Assembly: GCF_018141425.1 (NCBI RefSeq)
Contig: NZ_CP058561.1
Location: forward strand, 1,612,001-1,676,000
Reading direction: 5' to 3'
DNA: 64,000 bases
From: Vallitalea guaymasensis
GTDB taxonomy: Bacteria; Bacillota; Clostridia; Lachnospirales; Vallitaleaceae
Below are positions 45,979 through 54,647 of this stretch, in pieces. Made by a program: the position numbers and the translations under genes. Below the pieces are notes generated by a model. That model worked only from the letters and a program-made list of their open reading frames with translations, was not told where the DNA came from and searched no databases. How positions within the stretch are numbered: the first letter of the stretch is position 1; the number at the start of each line of letters is the position of its first letter.

Positions 45979-46806
45979 ATGAACAGTATTAATAATCTTA
46001 ATCATCTGATACCTGATTTTTTACATATAGCCAACAGATACTGTAATAAGAACTGGTCTGTTCCCATTGCAACTAGAAATTTTCATAATCTATTATTCGT
46101 TGTAAGTGGAGAGGGTATTTCTTATTCTAAGGGTAAAGAATATAAATTATCATCTGGAATGTTGATTTATCACTCGCCTGGAGAAACCTACGGCTATAGC
46201 ACAAGTCAAAGCAACCCAATGCATTGTTATGGTATAAATTTTCATGTATTAGAAGCTATGTTCTCAGGTGGTAAATGGATAACCAATAATATTGAACAAT
46301 TACCCTTTAATAATAAATCCAACATCCCCTCCAAAGGGATTTTGAATAAATATTTTGAGGACCTTTCGACCGTATGGGAAGAAGGAGGAAATAATAATCT
46401 ACTGAAATGTCGTAGTATCTTTCTTAATATCCTCTATGAATTATATACTCAATCACTCCTAGAAGATAATATTGACAATACTATTAAAAAGATTAAGGAT
46501 GTCATAGTTTATATACGTAAGAATTATAAAAGCCAAATAACTCTTGGCTATCTAGCCTCATTAATTGACCTTAATCCAAAATATTTTGGAAGCCTGTTCA
46601 AAAAACATACAGGATATACACCTATAGATTATTTAACTAAGGTAAGGATTGAAAAAGCCAAAGAGTACCTTGGTATAGGTTATAGTGTTAGTGAGACTTC
46701 TGTTTTAGTAGGATACAATGACCCTTTCTATTTCAGTAAAGTATTCAAAAAAGCAACTGGAATAGCACCTCGTGAATATGCTAAGAAACCTCTACATTTT
46801 TGCTAG
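45979..46806 (+). CDS. AraC-family regulator 1
   Basis: 275 residues. Cupin-type ligand domain (1-150: NLLFVVSGEGISYSKGKEYK, GMLIYHSPGETYGY) and AraC double HTH (170-270: ITLGYLASLIDLNPKYFGSL, VLVGYNDPFYFSKVFKKATG). Starts 180 bases from the divergent URO-D gene and is followed after 21 bases by another AraC gene. Likely controls the flanking URO-D genes. Confidence 0.92.
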   Translation: MNSINNLNHLIPDFLHIANRYCNKNWSVPIATRNFHNLLFVVSGEGISYSKGKEYKLSSGMLIYHSPGETYGYSTSQSNPMHCYGINFHVLEAMFSGGKWITNNIEQLPFNNKSNIPSKGILNKYFEDLSTVWEEGGNNNLLKCRSIFLNILYELYTQSLLEDNIDNTIKKIKDVIVYIRKNYKSQITLGYLASLIDLNPKYFGSLFKKHTGYTPIDYLTKVRIEKAKEYLGIGYSVSETSVLVGYNDPFYFSKVFKKATGIAPREYAKKPLHFC

Positions 46807-46827
46807 ATAAAGGATAGGAGATTATAT

Positions 46828-47661
46828 ATGAAAGCTATAGATAATAACAATCTTGAAAATATCGTGCCAAATATTCGTACTGTCATTGATAGGACAGGAT
46901 TCGAAGGTTGGAGTGTACCTACTAGAACAATACAGGACCATGAATTAGTTCTAATCCTTGAGGGTAAGGGAAGCTTTTCAGTTGAGGGTATAGAGTATCC
47001 TGTACGCCCAGGTATGCTTTTCTATTTTTATCCTGATCTTGTGCATTCAGGCAGAACATGTCTAGACCCTCCAATGCACTTTTTGGCTGTGCATTTTTCT
47101 TTTGCTCTTACTAATTATAATGATGGTAATTGGACAATGGATACAGAATCTTATAGATTGCCACTGGAACCTGTAAGCCAACTACAACATTCTCTGAAAG
47201 CCCAGCAAGCACTTGAATCATTATATAAAACCTTTATAGAAAAACGCGAAAGTTATAAGTGGAAACTCAAGATTCTATTTCAAGAATTTGTTTATGAAGC
47301 ACTGTATGACCTTAATAATCCTCCCAAAAATTATGCAAACATATCAAGGGTTGAAAAAGCCCTTAATTATATTAATGAACACTACACAGAATCAATCAGT
47401 ATATCCCAGTTATGCTCTATGATAAAACTTAGTCGTGGTCATTTTACTAAGATGTTCAAAAGTATTACCAACAAAACACCTGTAGAGTATATTAATCAAG
47501 TCAGAATTGAACATAGTAAAGACCTGCTGGTTACTACAAGTTTACATGTAAAGACTATTGCTGTACAAACAGGTTTTAATGATGAGTTTTATTTCACTCG
47601 TGTTTTCAAACAATATGAAGGTTGCAGTCCCTCACAATATAGACAAGGACTCTTAAAATAA
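46828..47661 (+). CDS. AraC-family regulator 2
   Basis: 277 residues. Cupin domain (VLILEGKGSFSVEGIEYPVR, GMLFYFYPDLVHSGRTC) and AraC HTH (ISISQLCSMIKLSRGHFTKM, AVQTGFNDEFYFTRVFKQYE). About 30% similar to the protein just upstream by eye, so the two are probably old duplicates. AGGAG precedes the ATG. Followed by a second URO-D gene, 125 bases on. Confidence 0.92.
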   Translation: MKAIDNNNLENIVPNIRTVIDRTGFEGWSVPTRTIQDHELVLILEGKGSFSVEGIEYPVRPGMLFYFYPDLVHSGRTCLDPPMHFLAVHFSFALTNYNDGNWTMDTESYRLPLEPVSQLQHSLKAQQALESLYKTFIEKRESYKWKLKILFQEFVYEALYDLNNPPKNYANISRVEKALNYINEHYTESISISQLCSMIKLSRGHFTKMFKSITNKTPVEYINQVRIEHSKDLLVTTSLHVKTIAVQTGFNDEFYFTRVFKQYEGCSPSQYRQGLLK

Positions 47662-47786
47662 TCCCAGAATTTATATTACAATAATCCATGCTGCAATTGT
47701 TTTATCTATGGATATCTTAAGGTTTTTCTAATATACTATAAGCAAATATGGAACATAAATATCTAGTATATGTGGAGGCTTTTTTT

Positions 47787-48908
47787 ATGAGATGGACAAG
47801 AGAAGAATATATTGAATTATTGACTTTTGGGGATGTAAAACGTCAAATGTTTGTAGAACTGTTTGGTCCTCTGATAGGATTGGAAGATGAATGGCATAAA
47901 CAAGGAGCAACTCAAGATCAAATTGATATGATTGGTTTTGATTGGGATTATGTACCAAAAATTAGTTGTGGTGGTAATACTTTTCGTATAAGTAATTTGA
48001 CTCCTAAGATTATAGAAGAAACCAGCGAACATATTATCCAAACAGATACCTTGGGCAGAACAACCAAGTTGTGTAAAGGCAAAGCTACTATTCCATTGCC
48101 ACTTGACTACCCTGTAAAAGACATGGATAGCTGGTTAAAAATAAAGCCTATGTATGAATTCAGTGAAGATAGAATAGACTGGAATGCTGTAGAAGCGGCT
48201 AAAAAGGCTCAGAAACAAGGAATTCTAATAAGAGCTGAAATACCTGGCGGATTTGACGAAGCTAGAGAACTCATGGGCGAAGAAGAACTATGTGTAGGCT
48301 ATTACACTCAGCCGGAACTTATGAAAGATATTCTTGATACTATTTGTAACACTTCTTATCAAGTATTGGATAGAGTGAGCGAACATGTAACCATTGATAA
48401 TCTATCTATACACGAAGATATGGCGGGAAAATCAGGCTCACTAATTGGACCTAATATCATCACAGAATTCATTAAACCTTATTATAGAAAAATCTGGGAT
48501 ATGCTATCTAATAAAGGGACTAGAATCTTCAGCCAAGACAGCGATGGTAATATGGAAGCTGTTATTGACGCTTTTCTGGATTGTGGTGTTACTGTAATGT
48601 ATCCAGCTGAACCTGCCGCAGGTATGGATATTGTTCAGTTGAGGAAAAAATATGGCAACAGACTTGCCTTCAAAGGCGGTATTGACAAACATGTATTAAG
48701 ACAAAGCAAAGAAGCTATCAGAAAAGAATTAGAATACAAAATGCAGCCACTTATGCAGCAAGGAGGAGTGGTATTTGGTTTAGATCATCGTATACCTAAC
48801 GGTACTCCCCTTGAAAATTATATATATTACGTTAATACTGGTAGGGAAATTCTAGGCTTACCACCATTGGATGGTAAAAATAAAGGTTGGGACCGTATGG
48901 CATTCTAA
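47787..48908 (+). CDS. Uroporphyrinogen-decarboxylase-family protein 2
   Basis: 373 residues from ATG 47787 (GGAGG 8 bases upstream; the frame extends to 47748). URO-D TIM barrel with MIGFDWDYVPKISCGGN, EIPGGFDEARELMGEEEL, HEDMAGKSGSLIGPNIITEF, RIFSQDSDGNMEAVIDAFLD and LAFKGGIDKHVL. The H-x-C-G zinc motif of protein 1 is here replaced by FSQDSDGN. Family members of this branch act on small molecules in anaerobes; the reaction is unknown. The stop codon lies inside the terminator hairpin. Confidence 0.85.
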   Translation: MRWTREEYIELLTFGDVKRQMFVELFGPLIGLEDEWHKQGATQDQIDMIGFDWDYVPKISCGGNTFRISNLTPKIIEETSEHIIQTDTLGRTTKLCKGKATIPLPLDYPVKDMDSWLKIKPMYEFSEDRIDWNAVEAAKKAQKQGILIRAEIPGGFDEARELMGEEELCVGYYTQPELMKDILDTICNTSYQVLDRVSEHVTIDNLSIHEDMAGKSGSLIGPNIITEFIKPYYRKIWDMLSNKGTRIFSQDSDGNMEAVIDAFLDCGVTVMYPAEPAAGMDIVQLRKKYGNRLAFKGGIDKHVLRQSKEAIRKELEYKMQPLMQQGGVVFGLDHRIPNGTPLENYIYYVNTGREILGLPPLDGKNKGWDRMAF

Positions 48909-48925
48909 AATGCCATACTTTTTTA
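48896..48925 (+). terminator. Terminator overlapping URO-D stop codon
   Basis: TATGGCATT / AATGCCATA (48896-48904, 48909-48917) with a 4-base loop containing the TAA stop, then CTTTTTTATTT. The last codons of the gene are thus part of the stem. Confidence 0.85.
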
Positions 48926-49417
48926 TTTATAATAATCATTATATAATATCACCCAATTTACTCCTTTGTCTTTATCGGCATCAAAATTATCAAATTTTAT
49001 ATATAGCTGTCCTTTTTTTACCCATGATTTATATTCTAGAACCTTGTCTCCTTCAAGAGGGGTCAGTATTATTTTGTTGATGAGATTAGGTGTAAAACTG
49101 ATTTTATGACTTAGAACTGGAAATATGTAAACACCATCTATGAATTTATGGTCACCAAGATATTCTTTTCCTATTACCTGTTTGGTATCAGCTATGTCTT
49201 CCAGCATATTTGACATTAGTTTAGTCCGCTCTTTTTCTATAAAATTACGCAAATATTTTTTTATGGTAGTATAAGAGATAATAGAAAAAAGAGCAACCAG
49301 TAGACTTATTATAACAAAAAATGAACTGTATATGAATTTGATCGCATCATATATGACATTGATTTCTCCATACATCTTATTTATCAGTTCACCACTAATA
49401 ATATTTAATATAAACAT
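48923..49417 (-). CDS. Hypothetical membrane-anchored protein
   Basis: 164 residues. A membrane helix at about 28-50 (FIYSSFFVIISLLVALFSII), then a charged helix with FIEKERTKLMSNMLEDIADT and a beta-rich end (LEYKSWVKKGQLYIKFDNFD). Family not recognised. GGGGGA before the ATG. Its 3' end overlaps the T-tract of the convergent URO-D terminator. Possibly in one unit with the 61-residue gene upstream. Confidence 0.6.
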   Translation of the reverse strand: MFILNIISGELINKMYGEINVIYDAIKFIYSSFFVIISLLVALFSIISYTTIKKYLRNFIEKERTKLMSNMLEDIADTKQVIGKEYLGDHKFIDGVYIFPVLSHKISFTPNLINKIILTPLEGDKVLEYKSWVKKGQLYIKFDNFDADKDKGVNWVILYNDYYK

Positions 49418-49467
49418 AAAAATCCCCCTTGTCCTTATAATATATTAAGAAACAAAAGGGATTAGAA

Positions 49468-49653
49468 CTATAGATTATCAAAGGCTTTGCTCCTTATCTC
49501 ATCTATACATGTCTTATTCAATTTTATATACTCTTCGTTACTTCTAAGATGCAAGTCCTTCTTAAGCTCTCTATCATCATTATCTATAAAACCACTATTA
49601 GGGCCATGACATCTTACAGCTTCTCTGGTCTTTTTATCGTATATAAGAAACAT
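49468..49653 (-). CDS. Small acidic/basic protein (61 aa)
   Basis: 61 residues, soluble, MFLIYDKKTREAVRCHGPNS then GFIDNDDRELKKDLHLRSNE. GAAGGTGA lies 6 bases before the ATG. The chain has the compact look of a real small protein and not of a shadow frame. Family not recognised. Next to the folded non-coding block at 49747-50119. Confidence 0.55.
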   Translation of the reverse strand: MFLIYDKKTREAVRCHGPNSGFIDNDDRELKKDLHLRSNEEYIKLNKTCIDEIRSKAFDNL

Positions 49654-49746
49654 TTATTTCACCTTCTATTAGCTTGTTTCCTATATTCTCGCCAAAAATA
49701 TGATAATCTAATCAATTATGTTTTTAGTGTTAGAAGCAATAATGAA

Positions 49747-50119
49747 TCGAGTATATAATGATTTACCTTGCACCAGCTAAGATAACTGCTTGCCAGACTA
49801 TGATATGGGACCATAATCCAACAGTTCATTACCCAAGTTGATGGTTCGTTCAACCATATATAATACTATACCAGCAATATATAACCTCTCGGCTATATAT
49901 AACCAATATAAGCACTATATATGATTATTGCTCGGCACTATATGATTATACCTAGCCTCATTACAATCAAATAAATTCGACTATAATAAAACTATTGTTA
50001 ACCACATAAAACCTTCCTTCCGACAGTATATAAGCTTGTACCTATATACTATCTTCAGTTGAATTGAATATACCTATATAAAGCATATTCAATTCTTAGC
50101 TCAACCATTATATACTCGA
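49747..50119. other. Palindrome-rich non-coding block
   Basis: A 530-base gap (49654-50184) contains this block. It is bounded by perfect 14-bp inverted arms TCGAGTATATAATG / CATTATATACTCGA (49747-49760, 50106-50119). Inside are GAATTGAATAT / ATATTCAATTC (50061-50071, 50085-50095) and AGTATATA / TATATACT (50025-50032, 50043-50050), plus several ATATGG/CCATAT and TATATA pairs around 49800-49910. No reading frame longer than about 30 codons. It looks like a MITE-type element or a folded RNA; it is unrelated to the repeat at 29808. Confidence 0.6.
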
Positions 50120-50184
50120 TAATATTATAATGACCATTTAGCTTCTAATATATATTAGAAATTATTTCAAATAATTATATTTTA

Positions 50185-51414
50185 TTACCTTCCAAATTTG
50201 AATAAATCTAATTCTGGTCTTTTATTGTTAAGGTATAAATCTTTTATCAACTGTCCACAAAGAATACCGTTGACAATACCATTAGAACCATATGCTAAAG
50301 CAAAATAGGTATTAGGCATCTGAGGATATTCTCCTATATATGGCAAACCATCTTTAGTTACACCAAATAGACCACTGAATTTATATTCAACCTCAATATC
50401 TTTTATATCTGGGAAAAATGCTTTGAGTTTTTCTAGGAGGATATCATATTTCTTAATAGAAACCGTATCTTCATTAGTTAGGTTTGACATCTTACTACTC
50501 TCTTTACCTACTTTTTCATCTTCTCCGCCTATTATGATTCTATTATCAGCTGTAGTCCTCAGATATATATAAGGATCATTATCATCTCTGAATATGCAGG
50601 TATTATGCCACCCATGAAATTCTTTTATTGGTTTTGTAACAAGGTTGAATGTTCTTGTCAAACTTACTACATCTTCTTTTATATACTTCTTGCTTTCATA
50701 TCCTGCTGCCATAATGACTTTCTTTGCTCTTATGCTAAAATCGTTTGGAGTCCCTAATAATACATGGTCATCTTGGCAATTTATCTTATTGATTTCTGTG
50801 TTCTCATATATAGTAAGTCCATTTTTTACTGCTTCTTTTATTAGTGCATTAGTAAATTTGTATGGATTAATCAATGCCCCTCCTGATTTTGAATATACTC
50901 CTGCTTCAAGGGAAAAAGAAAACATATCTTTTGCACTATTCTTGTCTAAAAACTCAACGTCAAATCCGTATTTCTTTCTAATATCAAATTCTTGTTTTAA
51001 TGGGGCAATATGTGAGGCATTGGATGTATAATATAAGCATTCCTTCAACTGGAAGTCACAATTATCTTCTAATGTGCTAACAATATCTCTTATATCAAAA
51101 ACTGCTTTTTCACTGAGTTTAAAACATTCTACAGCCTGTTTTTCACCAATCATATGTGATAATCCCCATAGGTCAGTATCAACTTCATATTGTAATATGG
51201 CTGTTGATGCTCTTGTACTTCCATAACCTATGATGTTCTTATCCACTAAAACCGTATTTATACCTTCTTTAGTCAGATAGTAAGCAATAATTGCTGCTGT
51301 TACTCCACCACCGATTATAAGAGCATCACATTCAATATTTTCACTTAGATATGGGTATTTATTAGGTACTTTAGTTAGATTAGTCCAAATCATGTCACCT
51401 GCTACTAATTTCAT
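50185..51414 (-). CDS. FAD-dependent oxidoreductase (DAO family)
   Basis: 409 residues. N-terminal Rossmann motif CDALIIGGGVTAAIIAYYLT with VLVDKN, FAD/substrate residues in GSTRASTAIL, and C-terminal GLFGVTKDGLPYIGEYP and ALAYGSNGIVNGI. Similar to glycine/D-amino-acid or glycerol-3-phosphate oxidase-like proteins. It lacks a C-terminal Rieske domain. Substrate unknown. GGAGATGAG before ATG 51414. Confidence 0.88.
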   Translation of the reverse strand: MKLVAGDMIWTNLTKVPNKYPYLSENIECDALIIGGGVTAAIIAYYLTKEGINTVLVDKNIIGYGSTRASTAILQYEVDTDLWGLSHMIGEKQAVECFKLSEKAVFDIRDIVSTLEDNCDFQLKECLYYTSNASHIAPLKQEFDIRKKYGFDVEFLDKNSAKDMFSFSLEAGVYSKSGGALINPYKFTNALIKEAVKNGLTIYENTEINKINCQDDHVLLGTPNDFSIRAKKVIMAAGYESKKYIKEDVVSLTRTFNLVTKPIKEFHGWHNTCIFRDDNDPYIYLRTTADNRIIIGGEDEKVGKESSKMSNLTNEDTVSIKKYDILLEKLKAFFPDIKDIEVEYKFSGLFGVTKDGLPYIGEYPQMPNTYFALAYGSNGIVNGILCGQLIKDLYLNNKRPELDLFKFGR

Positions 51415-51479
51415 AGTCTCATCTCCACAAAATATACTTTTTCTAACTCTATTATCTTCATAATGTTTTTTAATTATAC

Positions 51480-52196
51480 CTACCCATCAATCCTTTTTCG
51501 TTTATATATCATGATGAAACCTGCAAAAGATATTATAATCCAAACTAATAGCACTAAGATATTCTGTTGACCTACAGAAAATATGTTTTCGTTATTTAAC
51601 ATCTTGTCCATCAATGATTGAGAATGATATGTAGGTAATAGTTTTGCTATATGTAATAATGTCTTATTGGCTACACCTAGAGTAGGAATAAAATAGAATA
51701 ATAGGATAACCGGCATACTATTGGTTCCTGATGACATAACATTTTTGGAAAGAATTCCAATTATTGCACCTATCAATATCATGATAGTTGATATTAAAAA
51801 GGCTATTACAATATACATTGGTAAAAATTTATTAGGTGCTTGAATAATAAGGAATATACCTATATTAGTAATACCTACAAGGAGCCAAGTAACAATTGCT
51901 TTTCCAACTAGAAATTCTACTGGTGATACTGTTGAAAGCATAAGGGTTCTTAAGGTATTCTTCTCTTTTTCTTCAGCTATTAGCATTGCCATTGTCATTG
52001 GTGTAATCAATGCAGAATTCATGATGAATATTATTAATAATACTTGCATCCTAACCTCTTCTTTCGGTCCCATCATGCTAAAAAATATTGCACCTACCAA
52101 AGGTATCAGACTAACTACAAATACATTTACATTCCTAAGCAAATCTTTTATTTCTTTTAAAACTAATGTATTAATTCTTTTCATGGAAAATCCCAT
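51480..52196 (-). CDS. ABC-2 type permease
   Basis: 238 residues with six membrane helices (VFVVSLIPLVGAIFF, VLLIIFIMNSALITP, IVTWLLVGITNIGIF, VIAFLISTIMILIGA and two more). NatB-like motif MAMLIAEEKEKNTLRTLMLS. Its ATG shares one base with the ATPase stop (TAATG) and follows GGGAGG, so they are coupled. Together they export a small molecule or ion. Confidence 0.9.
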   Translation of the reverse strand: MGFSMKRINTLVLKEIKDLLRNVNVFVVSLIPLVGAIFFSMMGPKEEVRMQVLLIIFIMNSALITPMTMAMLIAEEKEKNTLRTLMLSTVSPVEFLVGKAIVTWLLVGITNIGIFLIIQAPNKFLPMYIVIAFLISTIMILIGAIIGILSKNVMSSGTNSMPVILLFYFIPTLGVANKTLLHIAKLLPTYHSQSLMDKMLNNENIFSVGQQNILVLLVWIIISFAGFIMIYKRKRIDG

Positions 52197-53041
52197 TATA
52201 ATTCCCTCCCTGTCAAACTTAAAAATATCTCTTCTAGATTAGGTTCATTTGAATGAATAGTCAGCAATCTATCTTCTGACATCCATCTTCTTATCTTATC
52301 TAATCCATCTGTATCTTTTCTAACAGTAACTTTTTCACTATTACCTTTTAATAACACTTCTATAGATTCCTTGGCATATCGTAATTTCAATTTTTCTGGA
52401 TTACCTACCTCAACTATCTCTCCATTATTCAAAAAGGCTACACGATTACATAATTTATCTGCTTCTTCCATTCTATGGGTTGTCAAGAATATTGTTGTCC
52501 CCTCTTTATTCAGTTCAAGAAGTAATTTATGTATCTCATTAGCAGTTCCTGGGTCAAGTGCTGATGTTGGCTCATCTAAAAAAAGTAGTTTTGGTTTATG
52601 TATGAATGTTCTTGCCAGCATAAGTCTTTGTTTCATCCCTCTGGATAACTTTTTCACTACTTTCTTTTTATCTTTTAACAAGTCAACTCTCTCCAATATT
52701 ATGTCAACTTGTTTTTTATCTACATTATATAAATCTGCAAATATCTTAAGGTTATCTTGTACTGAAAGTCTTTCATATACTCCACTGTTATCTGACAGGA
52801 TACCTATTTGTTGAAATATATTGTTTTTTATTGATTTGATATTATTACCAAACAATCTTACTTCTCCACTAGATGGTATCAGCTGAGCTGTTAATATTTT
52901 TATAGTAGTAGTTTTTCCTGCTCCACTTGGACCAAGAAATCCAAAAATTTCACCTTGTTCTACCGAAAAATTAATTCCTTTTAATACCCTGTTTTGTTTA
53001 AAATGTTTCTCAATGTTATTCATTTCTATAATTTTTTCCAT
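52196..53041 (-). CDS. ABC transporter ATPase
   Basis: 281 residues. Walker A GPSGAGKTT, signature LSRGMKQR, Walker B LLFLDEPTSALD, H-loop TTHR. NatA/CcmA-type exporter ATPase with a C-terminal extension (VRKDTDGLDKIRRWMSEDRL). ATG 53041 follows AAAGGAGC. Pairs with the ABC-2 permease; the upstream LytTR regulator is its likely controller. Confidence 0.94.
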   Translation of the reverse strand: MEKIIEMNNIEKHFKQNRVLKGINFSVEQGEIFGFLGPSGAGKTTTIKILTAQLIPSSGEVRLFGNNIKSIKNNIFQQIGILSDNSGVYERLSVQDNLKIFADLYNVDKKQVDIILERVDLLKDKKKVVKKLSRGMKQRLMLARTFIHKPKLLFLDEPTSALDPGTANEIHKLLLELNKEGTTIFLTTHRMEEADKLCNRVAFLNNGEIVEVGNPEKLKLRYAKESIEVLLKGNSEKVTVRKDTDGLDKIRRWMSEDRLLTIHSNEPNLEEIFLSLTGREL

Positions 53042-53130
53042 CAATATTGCTCCTTTCTGTAACTAAGCACATTATGCCAGATTACTGGGCTTAGCACTAT
53101 AAATATGCTGTGAAAGGAGTAATATTATTG

Positions 53131-53150
53131 CTGAAATATGCATTTTTCAG
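53131..53150 (-). promoter_or_regulatory. 20-bp palindrome upstream of ABC exporter
   Basis: CTGAAATATGCATTTTTCAG, 9 of 10 base pairs symmetrical about ATGCAT, in the 166-base gap between the LytTR-fusion gene and the ATPase. Possible operator; LytTR proteins usually bind direct repeats, so another regulator could also use it. Confidence 0.4.
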
Positions 53151-53207
53151 GTTAAAATTTCAATGTTAAAGGCTGAGTGGAGTATATAATTCTCTGAATG
53201 GATCTAA

Positions 53208-54275
53208 TTATAGATTAAGTATCTGCTTCAATTCTTCCATTCTTCCTTTTGACAATGGTATGGAACTTTTATTCTTATCATCCAATATGAGACTGTAACT
53301 ATTTCTTGTCCACGTGATGACTTCTCTTACTCTCTGAAGATTAACCAAGTATGATCTATGACATCTAAAAAATCCTATATGTTTTAATCTTTCTTCCAAA
53401 TTGCTAAGTGTCAATGAACATTGAAATTTTTCTGTTCCTACATTTATATAACAACATCCATCAAGAGTTTCTATATAATTAATCTCCATAGGATTAAATA
53501 ATATTATCTTATCATCTATCTTAGTTGGTATTTTATCTATTTTTATATTAGGTAATTCTATTTCGTTTGTTTCTTTGCTTTCTGTTTCTTTTTGTATTTC
53601 ATCTGGTACTTCTTTTTGATTATCTTTTCCATTGTCAATTTCGCTTTCTATAGGTTTCAATCCATTCTCATTCAATGTATAAGAATCTCCATCTAATAGA
53701 ATGGTATCTTCCAGAGCTATAGAAAAAGCTAATATGGTTATTCCTAATGATTTCATATGGATTATATTTTCTCTAATGATACGATTACTCTGTCGGTCAA
53801 GATTAAGGGTAGGTTCTTGAATCAATAATATATTGGGCATACTAATAAAAGCTCTTGCAAAACTTACTCGTTTTTTTTCAGAGTAAGTAAGAGAACCTAT
53901 TTTGTTTTTAGCAATGTCCAACAAAGCAAATCTAGCCATTACATCCTCTAAATCAGTATCAGAATCATATAATCCATGAAAAAACTTTAGATAATCTATG
54001 ATATTCAGTCTTTCATAGAATCCTTCTTCTTTATATATTACTGCTATATTTTGTTTATTGGTTTTTATATATTCTTTTGGTGTCATATCTTCTAATAAAA
54101 TACTACCTTTTGATGGAATCATATTTCCTAGAATCATATCCATAATAGTCAATGCTATTTCTTCTGTACATTTAATAGCGATGCTTTGTCCTTTATCTAA
54201 TGTAAAATATATATCATCAATCAATGTTGTATTTTTATCTTCTTTGGATACTCCTTCGAATTTTAATATATTCAT
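53208..54275 (-). CDS. LytTR regulator fused to a degenerate ABC ATPase domain
   Basis: 355 residues. Residues 1-205 have the ABC ATPase fold (FEGVSKEDKNTTLIDDIYFT, LTYSEKKRVSFARAFISMPN at the signature place) but Walker A is lost (IKCTEEIALT where GxxGxGKT should be) and Walker B ends IQEP. An acidic linker (205-250) leads to a LytTR DNA-binding domain (260-355: INYIETLDGCCYINVGTEKF, FRCHRSYLVNLQRVREVITW). It would bind DNA, and the dead ATPase could dock on the exporter at 52196. AAGGAGG lies 13 bases before the ATG. Confidence 0.9.
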   Translation of the reverse strand: MNILKFEGVSKEDKNTTLIDDIYFTLDKGQSIAIKCTEEIALTIMDMILGNMIPSKGSILLEDMTPKEYIKTNKQNIAVIYKEEGFYERLNIIDYLKFFHGLYDSDTDLEDVMARFALLDIAKNKIGSLTYSEKKRVSFARAFISMPNILLIQEPTLNLDRQSNRIIRENIIHMKSLGITILAFSIALEDTILLDGDSYTLNENGLKPIESEIDNGKDNQKEVPDEIQKETESKETNEIELPNIKIDKIPTKIDDKIILFNPMEINYIETLDGCCYINVGTEKFQCSLTLSNLEERLKHIGFFRCHRSYLVNLQRVREVITWTRNSYSLILDDKNKSSIPLSKGRMEELKQILNL

Positions 54276-54369
54276 ATGTATTTAATTCCTCCTTGTTTAG
54301 GATAAACCACCACTTATTATATATGTAAATTGAAAGAAAATCAAAGAAAACTGCGGTAATAATATATTG

Positions 54370-54580
54370 CAGATAAGTCAGAAAAAATGTTTTGTTCGGA
54401 CTTGGTTTTCGCAAAATAGTATGTGTATATGTTACGCCAGCAAATTGCTCGTCCTGAGCAAATTGCTGGATTCGGCGTCCATGCCTCATTACTCCACATA
54501 TACACATACTATTTTACTAATAAGTAATCTTCAATGTTATCACAAAACACTTTTTCTTCTATATGGAATTACTCTTGGCT
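54370..54580. repeat. 210-bp folded dispersed repeat, copy 2
   Basis: Matches 29808-30017 over its full length, about 80% identical by eye. The middle 22-bp stem has A-T here changed to G-C on both arms, and the inner stem reads CCAGCAA / TTGCTGG in place of CCAGCT / AGCTGG. The outer ACAAAACACTTTTTCT arm is identical in both. It lies between the LytTR-fusion gene and the AraC-BtrH gene, followed by that gene's terminator. Confidence 0.85.
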
Positions 54581-54584
54581 ATGT

Positions 54585-54628
54585 AAAAAAATCCTAATTT
54601 ACCGCATGATAAGTGATAAATTAGGATT
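54585..54628 (-). terminator. Terminator after AraC-BtrH gene
   Basis: AATCCTAATTTA / TAAATTAGGATT 12-bp arms (54590-54601, 54617-54628), T-runs on both sides. In the minus direction it ends TTTTTTTAC, 20 bases after the stop. Confidence 0.9.
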
Positions 54629-54647
54629 TTTTAGTTGACATAATATT

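Noticed and set aside
54235-54507. 90-codon minus-strand frame over repeat copy 2
   Set aside because: It is made of the folded repeat sequence and overlaps the LytTR-fusion start; composition is not protein-like and copy 1 of the repeat does not preserve it.
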